Shown piece after piece: positions 43,846 to 51,926 of a DNA stretch of 64,000 bases (its first letter is position 1; the number at the start of each line of letters is the position of its first letter). The notes beneath the pieces were generated by a model. The model worked only from the letters and a program-made list of their open reading frames with translations, did no database searches and was not told the origin of the DNA. Made by a program: the position numbers and the translations under genes. The DNA is from Mucilaginibacter sp. GTDB lineage: Bacteria; Bacteroidota; Bacteroidia; Sphingobacteriales; Sphingobacteriaceae. The stretch is taken from NCBI RefSeq assembly GCF_028287845.1, contig NZ_JAQBOW010000162.1, forward strand, positions 105,480-169,479, read 5' to 3'.

Positions 43846-45738
43846 TTAAGGTTTAACCCGTATATTATTATCCAGGAACTTTTCAATATCAGCGTTGTTT
43901 TGCATTCGCCATTTTTCATTACCAACTGATCCGCGTTCGCTTTTATTTACAGAATATTTAACCTGTACATTACGCTTTTGCAATTTACTAACATAATGGT
44001 TCATATTGTCCAAATTTGCACGCGGGTCATTTGCATCCTGTGAAATAAATAGCGGAACTACCGGTTTTTCGGGATGAAACGCCGGCGAAATGGCAGTTAA
44101 TTGGGCTGCATCTTTTTCAGGATCGCCTATGGTTGCATACATTTTTTGTAAGAATGGCTTATAATAAGCCGGGGCTGTTTGTATATAAGTAAAGAAGCTT
44201 ATCAACCCGTTTTGTACCACTGCACAATTATATAAATGCGGATGAAAAGAAACACCATATAAAGCCGAAAAGCCACCAAAGCCACGCCCATATATAGCTA
44301 TTTTTTTAGGGTTAGCTATTTTATTGGCAATGAGCCAGTTTACACCATCCGTTATATCCTGCTGTATTTTACCGCCAATTTCTTTAAATCCGGCACTATA
44401 AAAAGCTTTTCCATAACCTGATGAGCCTCTATAATTAACCTGCAAAACCGCATAACCGCGGTTAGCCAAAAACTGCACTTCAGAGTTGTATCCCCATGAG
44501 TTACGCATACCAAAAGGCCCATCGTGTGGCATAACCACTACGGGTAAATTAGTTTTATTATCGCCAAGTGGTAGTGTAAGATAACCGTTTATTATCAAGC
44601 CATCACTCGCTTTATAATTTATAGGCTGCATGGCACATAATTCGTCAGGATTAATGTCCGAATTATCGGTCAATTTGATTAATTTATCAGTTGACCGCTC
44701 ATATAAATAAACCGCGCCACGGCTACGATCTGTATAAGTTGTTACAATAAATTTTTTCTCTGCCGTGTCCCTGTCGGTAATATTTATTTCGCTTTCACCA
44801 AGTTGTTTAGCCAGGTTATCGTATATGTTTTTAATGTCGGCATTTAAAAACTGTTTCTTCGGCTTTGCTTCTTCCCATGCAGCTAATTCAAGACGGCGTT
44901 TACTTTTTGAATAATCTACCCGTTGTATATCTGATGTATTGCTTGAAAAAATTACCCGTTCTTCTTTTCCGTTCTCTGCATTTATCTCTACAAAAGCTGT
45001 TTTATCACGCCCCACATTTGATAACGCATAGAAATAGTTTTTTACCCCGGTAAAGGCTATAGGCTTAACTGAGTTTCTGAAATTGTTTTTTATAATAGGT
45101 TTAAACGGAGCATTATCATTAGTGCGGAATAATATAGTTTCGTCAACACCGTCTGATGCTTTTGCTAATCGTATCCGGCCATCAGCATCCATCACCCATT
45201 CGGTTATGTTCCCCGGGTTTACCAGGTAGGGTTTCAATTCGCCATTTGTAACGTTTAGCCGGTACACATCAAAATTAGCCGAGTCACGCTTATTCATTGA
45301 AATGGTTATAATATCGGGCGTAAGCTTATTCCTGCCTACCATTCTTACATTAACTTTTTCTTCAGAAAGCAGGGGCCTTTTTTGCAAAGTATTAACATCC
45401 AGTGCAAACATTAAATATACACCATGGGGTGTACCATCCAGGCTAAAAACAATCTGGTTATCAAATGTCCAGCTATAATCACCACGTACAGCAAAGTCGC
45501 TAAATGAGGTTGCCACACGCTCTTTTCCATCAACCAGCGATTGGATGAAAAGATTTTGTTTAAGCTGATAGTTCTTTAAATATGATATGTATTTTCCGTC
45601 CGGAGATATTTTAAAATTGGTTTTGTCGGGAGTTTTAAAAAATTCAACAATAGGTATTTCCTGTACTTTATTGTCCTGGCATGAGTATAAAGCAGCTATT
45701 AAAATAAATAAAGATAAAACTCGCAGATTCCTTAACAT
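43846..45738 (-). CDS. S9 prolyl-oligopeptidase-fold lipoprotein with lost catalytic residues
   Basis: A 630-residue protein. A lipoprotein signal ends LIAALYSCQ. A beta-propeller-like domain covers about 30-380, and a C-terminal S9 alpha/beta-hydrolase fold follows (PVVVMPHDGPFGMRNSWGY, ANRGYAVLQVNYRGSSGYGK). The nucleophile elbow is IYGRGFGGFSAL: the position of the serine in GxSxGG is Gly486 (codon 44281-44283). The usual HG histidine segment near the end reads SERGSVGNEKWR, with no histidine. The acid ANDPRA remains. Both losses point to a non-catalytic binding protein. It heads an operon with a histidine kinase and regulator. The start at 45738 fits a normal signal; a frame nine codons longer exists. 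Confidence 0.85.
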   Translation of the reverse strand: MLRNLRVLSLFILIAALYSCQDNKVQEIPIVEFFKTPDKTNFKISPDGKYISYLKNYQLKQNLFIQSLVDGKERVATSFSDFAVRGDYSWTFDNQIVFSLDGTPHGVYLMFALDVNTLQKRPLLSEEKVNVRMVGRNKLTPDIITISMNKRDSANFDVYRLNVTNGELKPYLVNPGNITEWVMDADGRIRLAKASDGVDETILFRTNDNAPFKPIIKNNFRNSVKPIAFTGVKNYFYALSNVGRDKTAFVEINAENGKEERVIFSSNTSDIQRVDYSKSKRRLELAAWEEAKPKKQFLNADIKNIYDNLAKQLGESEINITDRDTAEKKFIVTTYTDRSRGAVYLYERSTDKLIKLTDNSDINPDELCAMQPINYKASDGLIINGYLTLPLGDNKTNLPVVVMPHDGPFGMRNSWGYNSEVQFLANRGYAVLQVNYRGSSGYGKAFYSAGFKEIGGKIQQDITDGVNWLIANKIANPKKIAIYGRGFGGFSALYGVSFHPHLYNCAVVQNGLISFFTYIQTAPAYYKPFLQKMYATIGDPEKDAAQLTAISPAFHPEKPVVPLFISQDANDPRANLDNMNHYVSKLQKRNVQVKYSVNKSERGSVGNEKWRMQNNADIEKFLDNNIRVKP

Positions 45739-45889
45739 AGATATCAAACTCCGGCTTATAATCAAGTAAGTTATACATTTTACATAGGCTTTTCAAAATG
45801 TCACTACAATTTTACCCTACTTAAGCGTTATATAAATAATCGTCAAAAATATACATCGGGTTTAATTTTTAAATAATTATTTTTAACCA

Positions 45890-47698
45890 ATGAAACGGAT
45901 ATTGGTATTAGTTTTTTTTGCCATACTTAGCTGCACTAAGCTGTTTGCTCAAAGCGATGAGTTACAGTTGGCAAAGCAGTATTACGCCAATGGTGAGCAT
46001 GAAAAGGCACTTACTATATATCAAAAATTGTATAAGCAGGATAATGATACCTATTACAATAGTTATGTTGCTGCATTGATGTCGCTTAAAAAGTTTGATG
46101 AGGCAGAAATCGCCACCAAAAAAATAATGCGTAAGCATCCTAATGCGGCAGAGTATACCATTACTTTAGGCTCCATTTATATCCAGCGCGGCGATACAGA
46201 AAAAGCCAACGCTTTATATAATGGTTTAATAAAAAGCCTTCCGGCCGACCAAAATGTCATTGCATCACTTGCCGCCCAGTTTTACCAGGGCACTAATGCA
46301 GATTTTGCTATAAAAACATTTCAACAGGGGCGCAAACTGTTACATAATGATGATCTGTTTACGTATGAGCTGATAACGCTTTATCGCTTTAAAAGAAACA
46401 AACCGGAGCTTACCGAAGAGTATTTAAATATTTTGCCTAAAAATCCGCTTTTCCTTAGCCAGGCAGAGAATACATTTTCTACTTTATTTGAGGGTGAGGC
46501 TGATTATGATATGCTCAGGATAGCTTTGTTAAAACGCATACAAAAAGATCCGCAGCAAACTGTTTTTGTTAATTTGCTTACCTGGCAATTTTTACAGCAA
46601 AAAGATTTTGGCCAGGCATTAAACCAGGCTCTGGCATTAAGCCGCAGAACAAATAGTGATGGTAGTGATATTTACGATCTGTGCCGCACGCTGATAGCTA
46701 ATGAAGCTTATGACGAAGCCATACGGGGCTATGAATATTTGATTAGCATGGGTAAAGACCAACCACTATATGCTGACGCGAGAATTGAGTTAATTAATAC
46801 TAAAAACCTAAAGGTAACAGCGGGTAAATATGTACAAAACGACCTTGTTGATCTTGAAAAAAATTATATAGACCTTATAGCCGAGTTTGGCCGCAACAAC
46901 ACAACCGCTTCTGCCATGCAAAAACTGGCTAACTTGCAAACCTTTAAATTGCATAAGCTAAACGAAGCACAAAAAATACTGGAAGATGCTATAAATATTA
47001 CCGAAATAAGGCCAAATTTACGTGCGGCCTGCAAGCTTGATCTTGGCGATATTTATTTGTTAAACAATCAGCCGTGGGAGGCTACGCTATTATATAGCCA
47101 GGTGGAAAAGGAATACCCTAATACTGCCATAGGCCAGGATGCTAAATTCAGGAATGCTAAGTTTGCTTATTATACCGGCGATTTTACCTGGGCAAAAGGG
47201 CAGCTGGATGTATTAAAAGCAGCAACATCACAACTCATAGCTAACGACGCCCTTAACCTGTCGCTTTTAATTGCTGATAATATAGCAGTTGATACCAGCG
47301 GCAAAGCATTACAAATGTATGCACATGCTGATCTGCAAATATTTGCCGAACAACAGGATAAAGCCATAAAAATACTGGATAGTATAAATATTAAATATCC
47401 AAACAATGCTTTGAGCGATGATATATTAATGGCCAAGGCGCGTATTGCAATTCAGCAAAAAAACTTTGCTGATGCAGCGGCTGATCTGAAAAAAATTGTA
47501 GCCGAACACCCTACTGATCTTTGGGCCGACGACGCGGTTTTTATGCTGGGCGATATTTATGAAAACCAGCTTACCGACAAGGAACAGGCAAAAAATTATT
47601 ATCAAAAAATTATAACTGATTATGGCGGCAGCCTTTTTATAAACGAGGCGCGTAAACGTTTCAGGAAACTGCGGGGCGATAAGACCGATGGTTTATAA
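45890..47698 (+). CDS. Exported TPR-repeat protein
   Basis: A 602-residue protein with a signal peptide (MKRILVLVFFAILSCTKLFAQ) and TPR-like helix pairs through its whole length, for example LAKQYYANGEHEKALTIYQKL, KFDEAEIATKKIMRKHPNAA, YIQRGDTEKANALYNGLIKS, DLGDIYLLNNQPWEATLLYS and MLGDIYENQLTDKEQAKNYY. No enzymatic domain is visible. It is likely a periplasmic scaffold, of the same general type as the porW product but without its C-terminal domain. The signal could also be read as a lipobox at LSC. Confidence 0.83.
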   Translation: MKRILVLVFFAILSCTKLFAQSDELQLAKQYYANGEHEKALTIYQKLYKQDNDTYYNSYVAALMSLKKFDEAEIATKKIMRKHPNAAEYTITLGSIYIQRGDTEKANALYNGLIKSLPADQNVIASLAAQFYQGTNADFAIKTFQQGRKLLHNDDLFTYELITLYRFKRNKPELTEEYLNILPKNPLFLSQAENTFSTLFEGEADYDMLRIALLKRIQKDPQQTVFVNLLTWQFLQQKDFGQALNQALALSRRTNSDGSDIYDLCRTLIANEAYDEAIRGYEYLISMGKDQPLYADARIELINTKNLKVTAGKYVQNDLVDLEKNYIDLIAEFGRNNTTASAMQKLANLQTFKLHKLNEAQKILEDAINITEIRPNLRAACKLDLGDIYLLNNQPWEATLLYSQVEKEYPNTAIGQDAKFRNAKFAYYTGDFTWAKGQLDVLKAATSQLIANDALNLSLLIADNIAVDTSGKALQMYAHADLQIFAEQQDKAIKILDSINIKYPNNALSDDILMAKARIAIQQKNFADAAADLKKIVAEHPTDLWADDAVFMLGDIYENQLTDKEQAKNYYQKIITDYGGSLFINEARKRFRKLRGDKTDGL

Positions 47699-47733
47699 TT
47701 AAAAACTGTAAAGCCATATTAAGCCTTAATTTG

Positions 47734-47741
47734 TATTTTTG
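47734..47741 (+). promoter_or_regulatory. Candidate -7 box (TATTTTTG) of the DUF4286 gene
   Basis: TATTTTTG matches TAnnTTTG and lies four bases before the ATG at 47746 (TATTTTTGCGCCATG). No -33 TTG is seen at the usual distance. A transcript from it would be leaderless. Confidence 0.42.
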
Positions 47742-47745
47742 CGCC

Positions 47746-48048
47746 ATGATTATATACAATGAAACCATTATTGTGGACGAAGCCATACATAAGCAATGGT
47801 TAAGCTGGATGCAAAACGAATACATCCCTATGGTAATGAAAAGCGGCCATTTTAAATCTTATAAAATACTCAATGTGCTAGATTCGCCAAATGAAGGGGT
47901 TACTTATTGCATTCAGTATTTAACCGATAAACTAGAGCATTACAATAATTTTAACAAAAAACATTTACAAGATCTTCAAGCCATACATCAGCAAAAATTC
48001 GAGAACCAATTTGTGCTGTTTAATACTTTAATGCAAACAATAGACTAA
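47746..48048 (+). CDS. DUF4286 family protein
   Basis: A 100-residue protein: MIIYNETIIVDEAIHKQWLSWM, EYIPMVMKSGHF, and a C-terminal helix YNNFNKKHLQDLQAIHQQKF. It matches the DUF4286 family of Bacteroidota, a ferredoxin-like or dimeric alpha+beta-barrel fold without known role. I start at 47746, since five codons further upstream would cross the promoter box. It is three bases before rfbC. Confidence 0.84.
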   Translation: MIIYNETIIVDEAIHKQWLSWMQNEYIPMVMKSGHFKSYKILNVLDSPNEGVTYCIQYLTDKLEHYNNFNKKHLQDLQAIHQQKFENQFVLFNTLMQTID

Positions 48049-48051
48049 AAA

Positions 48052-48600
48052 ATGAAAATTACAGAAACAAGTATTAAAGGATTAATGATAATTGAACCGC
48101 AAATATTTAATGATGGCCGCGGTTATTTTTTTGAAAGTTACAGCAAAACAAAGTTTGCCGCTGCCGGAATAACTATTGATTTTGTGCAGGATAACCAATC
48201 CTTTTCGCATAAAGGTGCCATACGGGGTTTACATGCACAATCTGCCCCGCATGCGCAGGCCAAATTAGTACGGGTGATACAGGGCCGGGTTTTAGATGTG
48301 GTTGTAGACGTGCGCAAAGAATCGCCCACTTATGGTAAATATGAAGCTATTGAGTTAAGCGGTGATAACCAACTACAGTTTTTAATTCCCGAAGGATTTT
48401 TACACGGGTTTGCTACGCTGGAGGATAATACTATTTTTACCTATAAGGTGAATGATTATTATAGCAAAGAATGCGAGGTTGGTGTAAGATGGAACGACCC
48501 TACCCTTGCCATAAACTGGGGCATTGCAGAGCAGGATGCATTGATATCACCCAAGGATGCGGTATTGCCGGAGTTTGCGGGGTTTGTGAGCCCGTTTTAG
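48052..48600 (+). CDS. rfbC: dTDP-4-dehydrorhamnose 3,5-epimerase
   Basis: RfbC epimerises C3 and C5 of dTDP-4-keto-6-deoxyglucose in dTDP-L-rhamnose synthesis. The product has 182 residues, the family length. The catalytic histidine is in KGAIRGLHAQ, where the fourth residue is Ala rather than the usual Tyr or Phe. GRVLDVVVDVRKESPTYGK, IPEGFLHGFATL and YKVNDYYSKECEVGVRWNDP follow as in active enzymes. The other rfb genes are not next to it. It is probably transcribed with the DUF4286 gene. Confidence 0.94.
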   Translation: MKITETSIKGLMIIEPQIFNDGRGYFFESYSKTKFAAAGITIDFVQDNQSFSHKGAIRGLHAQSAPHAQAKLVRVIQGRVLDVVVDVRKESPTYGKYEAIELSGDNQLQFLIPEGFLHGFATLEDNTIFTYKVNDYYSKECEVGVRWNDPTLAINWGIAEQDALISPKDAVLPEFAGFVSPF

Positions 48601-48616
48601 CTCTTCCCCACAACGA

Positions 48617-48809
48617 CGTCATTGCAAGTACCCACCAGAGCCCACCCTGGAAAAAATATTGAATGACGTGTGAAAAAATGGAAAATATATAAAAACCGTT
48701 GTCATTTCGAGCGATAGCGAGAAATCTATACATTTCAGTCCGTCTGCTTAGCGTGTGTATAGATCTCTCACTATCGTTCGAGATGACATTTTTATTACAT
48801 TGATAATCA
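48617..48809. repeat. Composite palindromic element, copy 2 of 2
   Basis: The element has the same two units in the same order as at 13528-13724: CGTCATTGC ... CCACCCTGGA ... TTGAATGACG, then TTGTCATTTCGAGCGATAGC ... CTATCGTTCGAGATGACA, and the same end TTGATAATCA. The difference is that the first arm of unit two has GCGATAGC where copy 1 has GAGGAACGA, so here the two arms agree better. It lies in the 372-base gap after rfbC. Confidence 0.82.
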
Positions 48810-48830
48810 ATAACTTACAATCACTTTCAT

Positions 48831-48893
48831 TATGAGCGATAGCGTGGCAATCTCTACACGCCAGATACATTGTTTACCTTGCATGTAGAGATT
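48831..48893. repeat. Degenerate palindrome of the same family
   Basis: GAGCGATAGCGTGGCAATCTC precedes AATCTCTACA (48849-48858), which pairs with TGTAGAGATT (48884-48893). It lies just after composite copy 2, in the same gap, and resembles an eroded arm of the 2322 element. Confidence 0.6.
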
Positions 48894-48945
48894 ATTAATG
48901 TGTTGTTTGTTTTTAAAGGTATTAAGAGCTCCCTACGGTCGCGGT

Positions 48946-48965
48946 GGCTAACCTTTCGGTTAGCC
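48946..48965. terminator. Hairpin at the OmpA-gene end of the rfbC gap
   Basis: GGCTAACC-tttc-GGTTAGCC is a perfect 8-bp stem followed on the plus strand by TTTCTCTTTACTT. It lies eight bases after the OmpA-like stop on the minus strand. It could stop transcripts from either side, better for those on the plus strand. Confidence 0.5.
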
Positions 48966-48972
48966 TTTCTCT

Positions 48973-49821
48973 TTACTTCTTTATCAAATTATACAGTTCG
49001 TCCAATTTAGGGCTAAGTACAATCTCTATTCTTCTATTTTTTGTACGGGCATCATTATTATCAGCCGGATCAATTGGCTGGTATTCGCTTTTACCCGTTG
49101 CGGTTAACCTATGCGGATCTATCTTTTCAACCTCGGTTAAATAACGGGTAACAGATGTTGCACGCAGTACGCTCAAATCCCAGTTATCTTTTATCTGACC
49201 AAGGTTAATTACTTTTTTATCATCGGTATGACCCTCAACAGCCATATTAATATCCGGTTCTTTATTTAGTACCGCGGCCAATTGTTTCAACGCTGCCTTA
49301 CCACGTTCATCTATAACAATACTGCCCGACGGAAAAAGCAATTTATCCGTCAACGAAACATAAACCTTGCCGTTCCTGATATCAACCGTTAAACCATTTT
49401 GCTGGAAACCCAGTAAAGCTTTTTGAAGCTTATCTTTTAAAGCATTGGTTGCCTCATCGCGTTTACGCAATATCTCTTCTACCTCTCTTAAGCGCTGCTC
49501 GCGTTTTTGCAGATCGCTTGATAATTGATTTACTTTTGATGATGCTGACCCATAGTTAGTATTCAATGCATCATAATTGCCTTTTAATGTAGTATAGCTG
49601 GCTTGCTGGTCTGCAAGGTCATGCTTTAACCCTGCCAGTTCACGGTGCAGCCGTGCAGTATCGCTCTGTAGCTTTGCTAATTCTTCCTCTAAATTAGCCG
49701 AACGGCTAAACAGCGAATCGCGCTGAGACAGCATTGCTTTATATTTTTTTGTTGATAATACCACGCACGAATGCAAGGTTATACTTAAAAACAGGGCGAA
49801 TAAAAAATACTTTATTTTCAT
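48973..49821 (-). CDS. OmpA-family lipoprotein with coiled coil
   Basis: A 282-residue protein. The signal MKIKYFLFALFLSITLHSC ends in a lipid cysteine. Residues 25-150 form a coiled coil (SANLEEELAKLQSDTARLHREL, VNQLSSDLQKREQRLREVEEI). Residues 160-275 form an OmpA-like peptidoglycan-binding domain: LFPSGSIVIDERGKAALKQL, INMAVEGHTDD and DARTKNRRIEIVLSPKLDE. It should tether the outer membrane to peptidoglycan. It follows the DUF2461 gene by 17 bases. Confidence 0.93.
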   Translation of the reverse strand: MKIKYFLFALFLSITLHSCVVLSTKKYKAMLSQRDSLFSRSANLEEELAKLQSDTARLHRELAGLKHDLADQQASYTTLKGNYDALNTNYGSASSKVNQLSSDLQKREQRLREVEEILRKRDEATNALKDKLQKALLGFQQNGLTVDIRNGKVYVSLTDKLLFPSGSIVIDERGKAALKQLAAVLNKEPDINMAVEGHTDDKKVINLGQIKDNWDLSVLRATSVTRYLTEVEKIDPHRLTATGKSEYQPIDPADNNDARTKNRRIEIVLSPKLDELYNLIKK

Positions 49822-49838
49822 AGTATCGGGGATTATAG

Positions 49839-50501
49839 TTAAACAATTGCATTTCGTAAAAAAACATTAAGCGGGTATAGTTTGCTGCATATAGCCGCTA
49901 CTTTCACTGCACCGCCGTCACTCAACAGATCCTTATCTTTTAGCGGGCAGCTAACAATAAAGCTTTTTAATTTCAGTAATTCAATATTCTCATTATCGGC
50001 AGTATAATCGCGCGGTAAGGTTTTCAGTTTATCCTGATTTCTAAAATCGCCAAATAGTTTTACAAATTCCTGATCGTCAATGATTGATAGCAGGTCATGG
50101 GCGTTATAATCTATTTCCTGGCGTATAGCTTTTAAATGTGCCGCTTCGGGCATCCAATATCCGCCGGCTATAAATGATTTACCGGGTTGCACATGAAAAT
50201 AATACTCGGCCCCGCCTAATTTAGTGCCTGAAGTTGGAATACTTACCCCAAAGTTATTTTTATAAGGCGTTTTGTTTTTACTGAACCTGATATCCCGGTA
50301 AATGCGCATAACACATTTTTTAGGATCAAGCTCTTCTGATACTGCCGGATCAAATTTATGGAGCAGCTTAATAAGTTGGGCGGTAAACGCTATCATGTTT
50401 TCGCGGGCGGTATCATAGCGTACTTTATTGGCCATGAACCATTCGCGGTTATTATTCTCAACAAGCTCCTTTAAAAAATCAAGTGTTTGCTGTTGTATCA
50501 T
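49839..50501 (-). CDS. DUF2461 family protein
   Basis: A 220-residue protein: TLDFLKELVENNNREWFMANK, FDPAVSEELDPKKCVMRIYRDIRFSKNKTPYK (reported here in part as CVMRIYRDIRFSKNKTPY), GAEYYFHVQPGKSFIAGGYW. This is the widespread DUF2461 (TIGR02453) family, of unknown function. It overlaps the DUF983 gene by 23 bases, so translation is probably coupled. Confidence 0.9.
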   Translation of the reverse strand: MIQQQTLDFLKELVENNNREWFMANKVRYDTARENMIAFTAQLIKLLHKFDPAVSEELDPKKCVMRIYRDIRFSKNKTPYKNNFGVSIPTSGTKLGGAEYYFHVQPGKSFIAGGYWMPEAAHLKAIRQEIDYNAHDLLSIIDDQEFVKLFGDFRNQDKLKTLPRDYTADNENIELLKLKSFIVSCPLKDKDLLSDGGAVKVAAICSKLYPLNVFLRNAIV

Positions 50502-50886
50502 CTACATCTAAATAAGGTTGATAATGTATTTTGGGCGATAGCCAGTACAAAAGTAATACCCGCGAAGTTCTGAAAATTATGGGAGCCAACAAAAAACATC
50601 CCCCAATAATAACTCCCGTATACAACCATGGCGAAGTGATATTGCCTGTAATAAAATAGGTAAGCATGGCAATGGTAAATGATGTACCTACGTTAAGCGC
50701 ATAGCTTACATACATAGCCGCGTAAAAGTAGCCGGGCTCAATTTCAAAGTGCATGCCGCAACGCGGGCAATCAATATTAATACGGTTGCTGGTTAAACTA
50801 TATATCATGCCGCTAAACATAGCGCCACGGCGGCAACGCGGGCATTTGGCATGTAACATTGCCCATGTTTTGGATGTTGTAGCCAT
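50479..50886 (-). CDS. DUF983 zinc-ribbon membrane protein
   Basis: A 135-residue protein with two CxxC pairs near the N-terminus (CPRCRRGAMF and CPRCGMHFE), likely binding zinc, then two or three membrane helices (YVSYALNVGTSFTIAMLTYF, LYTGVIIGGCFLLAPIIF). It belongs to DUF983, often found near cytochrome oxidase genes in many phyla. Its position at the downstream end of the respiratory block fits that. Confidence 0.88.
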   Translation of the reverse strand: MATTSKTWAMLHAKCPRCRRGAMFSGMIYSLTSNRINIDCPRCGMHFEIEPGYFYAAMYVSYALNVGTSFTIAMLTYFITGNITSPWLYTGVIIGGCFLLAPIIFRTSRVLLLYWLSPKIHYQPYLDVDDTTANT

Positions 50887-50919
50887 GATATATTTAAGCC
50901 GGAGACAGGCTTACCTGAT

Positions 50920-51195
50920 TTAGTTTAAATGAAGTTTTTCGTCGCGCATGTTAAGATCAACATTTTTACGGCGATATTTTTTATACCATATATAACCTAC
51001 TATAGCAACCGCCAAATACGGGGCAGCCAGCAAATACATAATACCATGGTTCAATCCATTAGCTGTTGTGCTACCGCTTTTCGCGTTCGATTCGACCGAA
51101 GCTGTACACATAGCACATTGCGCGCTAACAGCTTCAACACTGCAAACCAGCATACCTGCAACAAAAAGGATCAATAATATTTTATAGGCTTTCAT
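50920..51195 (-). CDS. Small exported membrane protein with CxxC motif
   Basis: A 91-residue protein. A signal (MKAYKILLILFVAGMLVCSVEAVSAQ) is followed by QCAMCTASVESNAKSG and one membrane helix (GIMYLLAAPYLAVAIVGYIW), then a basic tail. Similar small CAMC proteins lie next to DUF420 and sco genes in relatives, and a copper or redox role at the oxidase is conceivable but not shown. I start at ATG 51195, six codons inside the longest frame. Confidence 0.7.
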   Translation of the reverse strand: MKAYKILLILFVAGMLVCSVEAVSAQCAMCTASVESNAKSGSTTANGLNHGIMYLLAAPYLAVAIVGYIWYKKYRRKNVDLNMRDEKLHLN

Positions 51196-51219
51196 TAGTA
51201 CAAAATTAATCATTAATAT

Positions 51220-51238
51220 CTGTCATTTCGAGTGACAG
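51220..51238. repeat. Minimal TGTCATTTCGA hairpin
   Basis: CTGTCA-tttcgag-TGACAG is a 6-bp stem that carries the outer end of the TGTCATTTCGA family and nothing else. It lies between the DUF420 gene and the small CAMC gene. Confidence 0.5.
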
Positions 51239-51245
51239 TTGCTAT

Positions 51246-51821
51246 TTAGAAATGGTAATAAGGTGATATCAATATATATACAATTACCCCGGTAACAGTT
51301 ACATATAACCATATAGGGAACGCCCATCTTACCAGTTTTTTATGCTTCTCTACCCGCATTTGCAAGCCATAGTAAAAGCTCAATAGTATTAACGGCAATA
51401 CCCCTGCCGCCAGTATAATGTGCGATGTTAAAATAGTTAGATAAATGGTACGCAGGTTACCAACGGCAGCAAGTTCCATTGGTGATAAAATTCCATCACC
51501 ATCCAAATCGCCATATTTTGTATCCACTTTCATTAAATAATGAAACAAAATGTATGAAACCAGGAACAAAGATGACAAGCAAAAGGCAAGGATATTAATA
51601 CGCTTGTGCCAGGTAATATTTCCGTGGGTGATGAGGTACAATGATATAACCAGCAGTACGCTGCAGGTACCATTTAATAAAGCATTAAGCTTAGGTAAAT
51701 ATGGGGTAAATGACGGCAAAACCGCCGGGGTGGGCAATATTTTCATGCTTAGGATCAACACTACTGCAAATACAAACACAGACACTGCAGCTACAAAACG
51801 GAATATAAATTTATCAGTCAT
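51246..51821 (-). CDS. DUF420 membrane protein with an EF-hand loop
   Basis: A 191-residue protein with five membrane helices (FRFVAAVSVFVFAVVLILS, LNALLNGTCSVLLVISLYLI, INILAFCLSSLFLVSYILF, YLTILTSHIILAAGVLPLIL, FPIWLYVTVTGVIVYILI). It matches DUF420, a family found with cytochrome oxidase genes and thought to help assemble them. Between helices three and four lies DLDGDGILSPME at residues 105-116, which fits the 12-residue canonical calcium-binding EF loop. The conserved histidines are in LITHGNITWHKR and LTSHI. It is separated from sco by a private-word palindrome. Confidence 0.85.
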   Translation of the reverse strand: MTDKFIFRFVAAVSVFVFAVVLILSMKILPTPAVLPSFTPYLPKLNALLNGTCSVLLVISLYLITHGNITWHKRINILAFCLSSLFLVSYILFHYLMKVDTKYGDLDGDGILSPMELAAVGNLRTIYLTILTSHIILAAGVLPLILLSFYYGLQMRVEKHKKLVRWAFPIWLYVTVTGVIVYILISPYYHF

Positions 51822-51831
51822 AATTTTTTAG

Positions 51832-51926
51832 AGATCTAAGAATCAAGAGACAAGAGTCAAGATTCTTATTTAATAGTTCATTTTATGTCATTGTCCTGAT
51901 TCTTGACTCTTGCTCCTTGAATCTAA
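51832..51926. repeat. Private-word inverted repeat between sco and the DUF420 gene (word CAAGAGTCAAGA)
   Basis: The left arm GAATCAAGAGACAAGAGTC and AAGATTC pair with GATTCTTGACTCTTGC and TCCTTGAATC in the right arm; about 24 of 27 positions match. The right end includes the TAG stop codon of sco. Confidence 0.82.
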
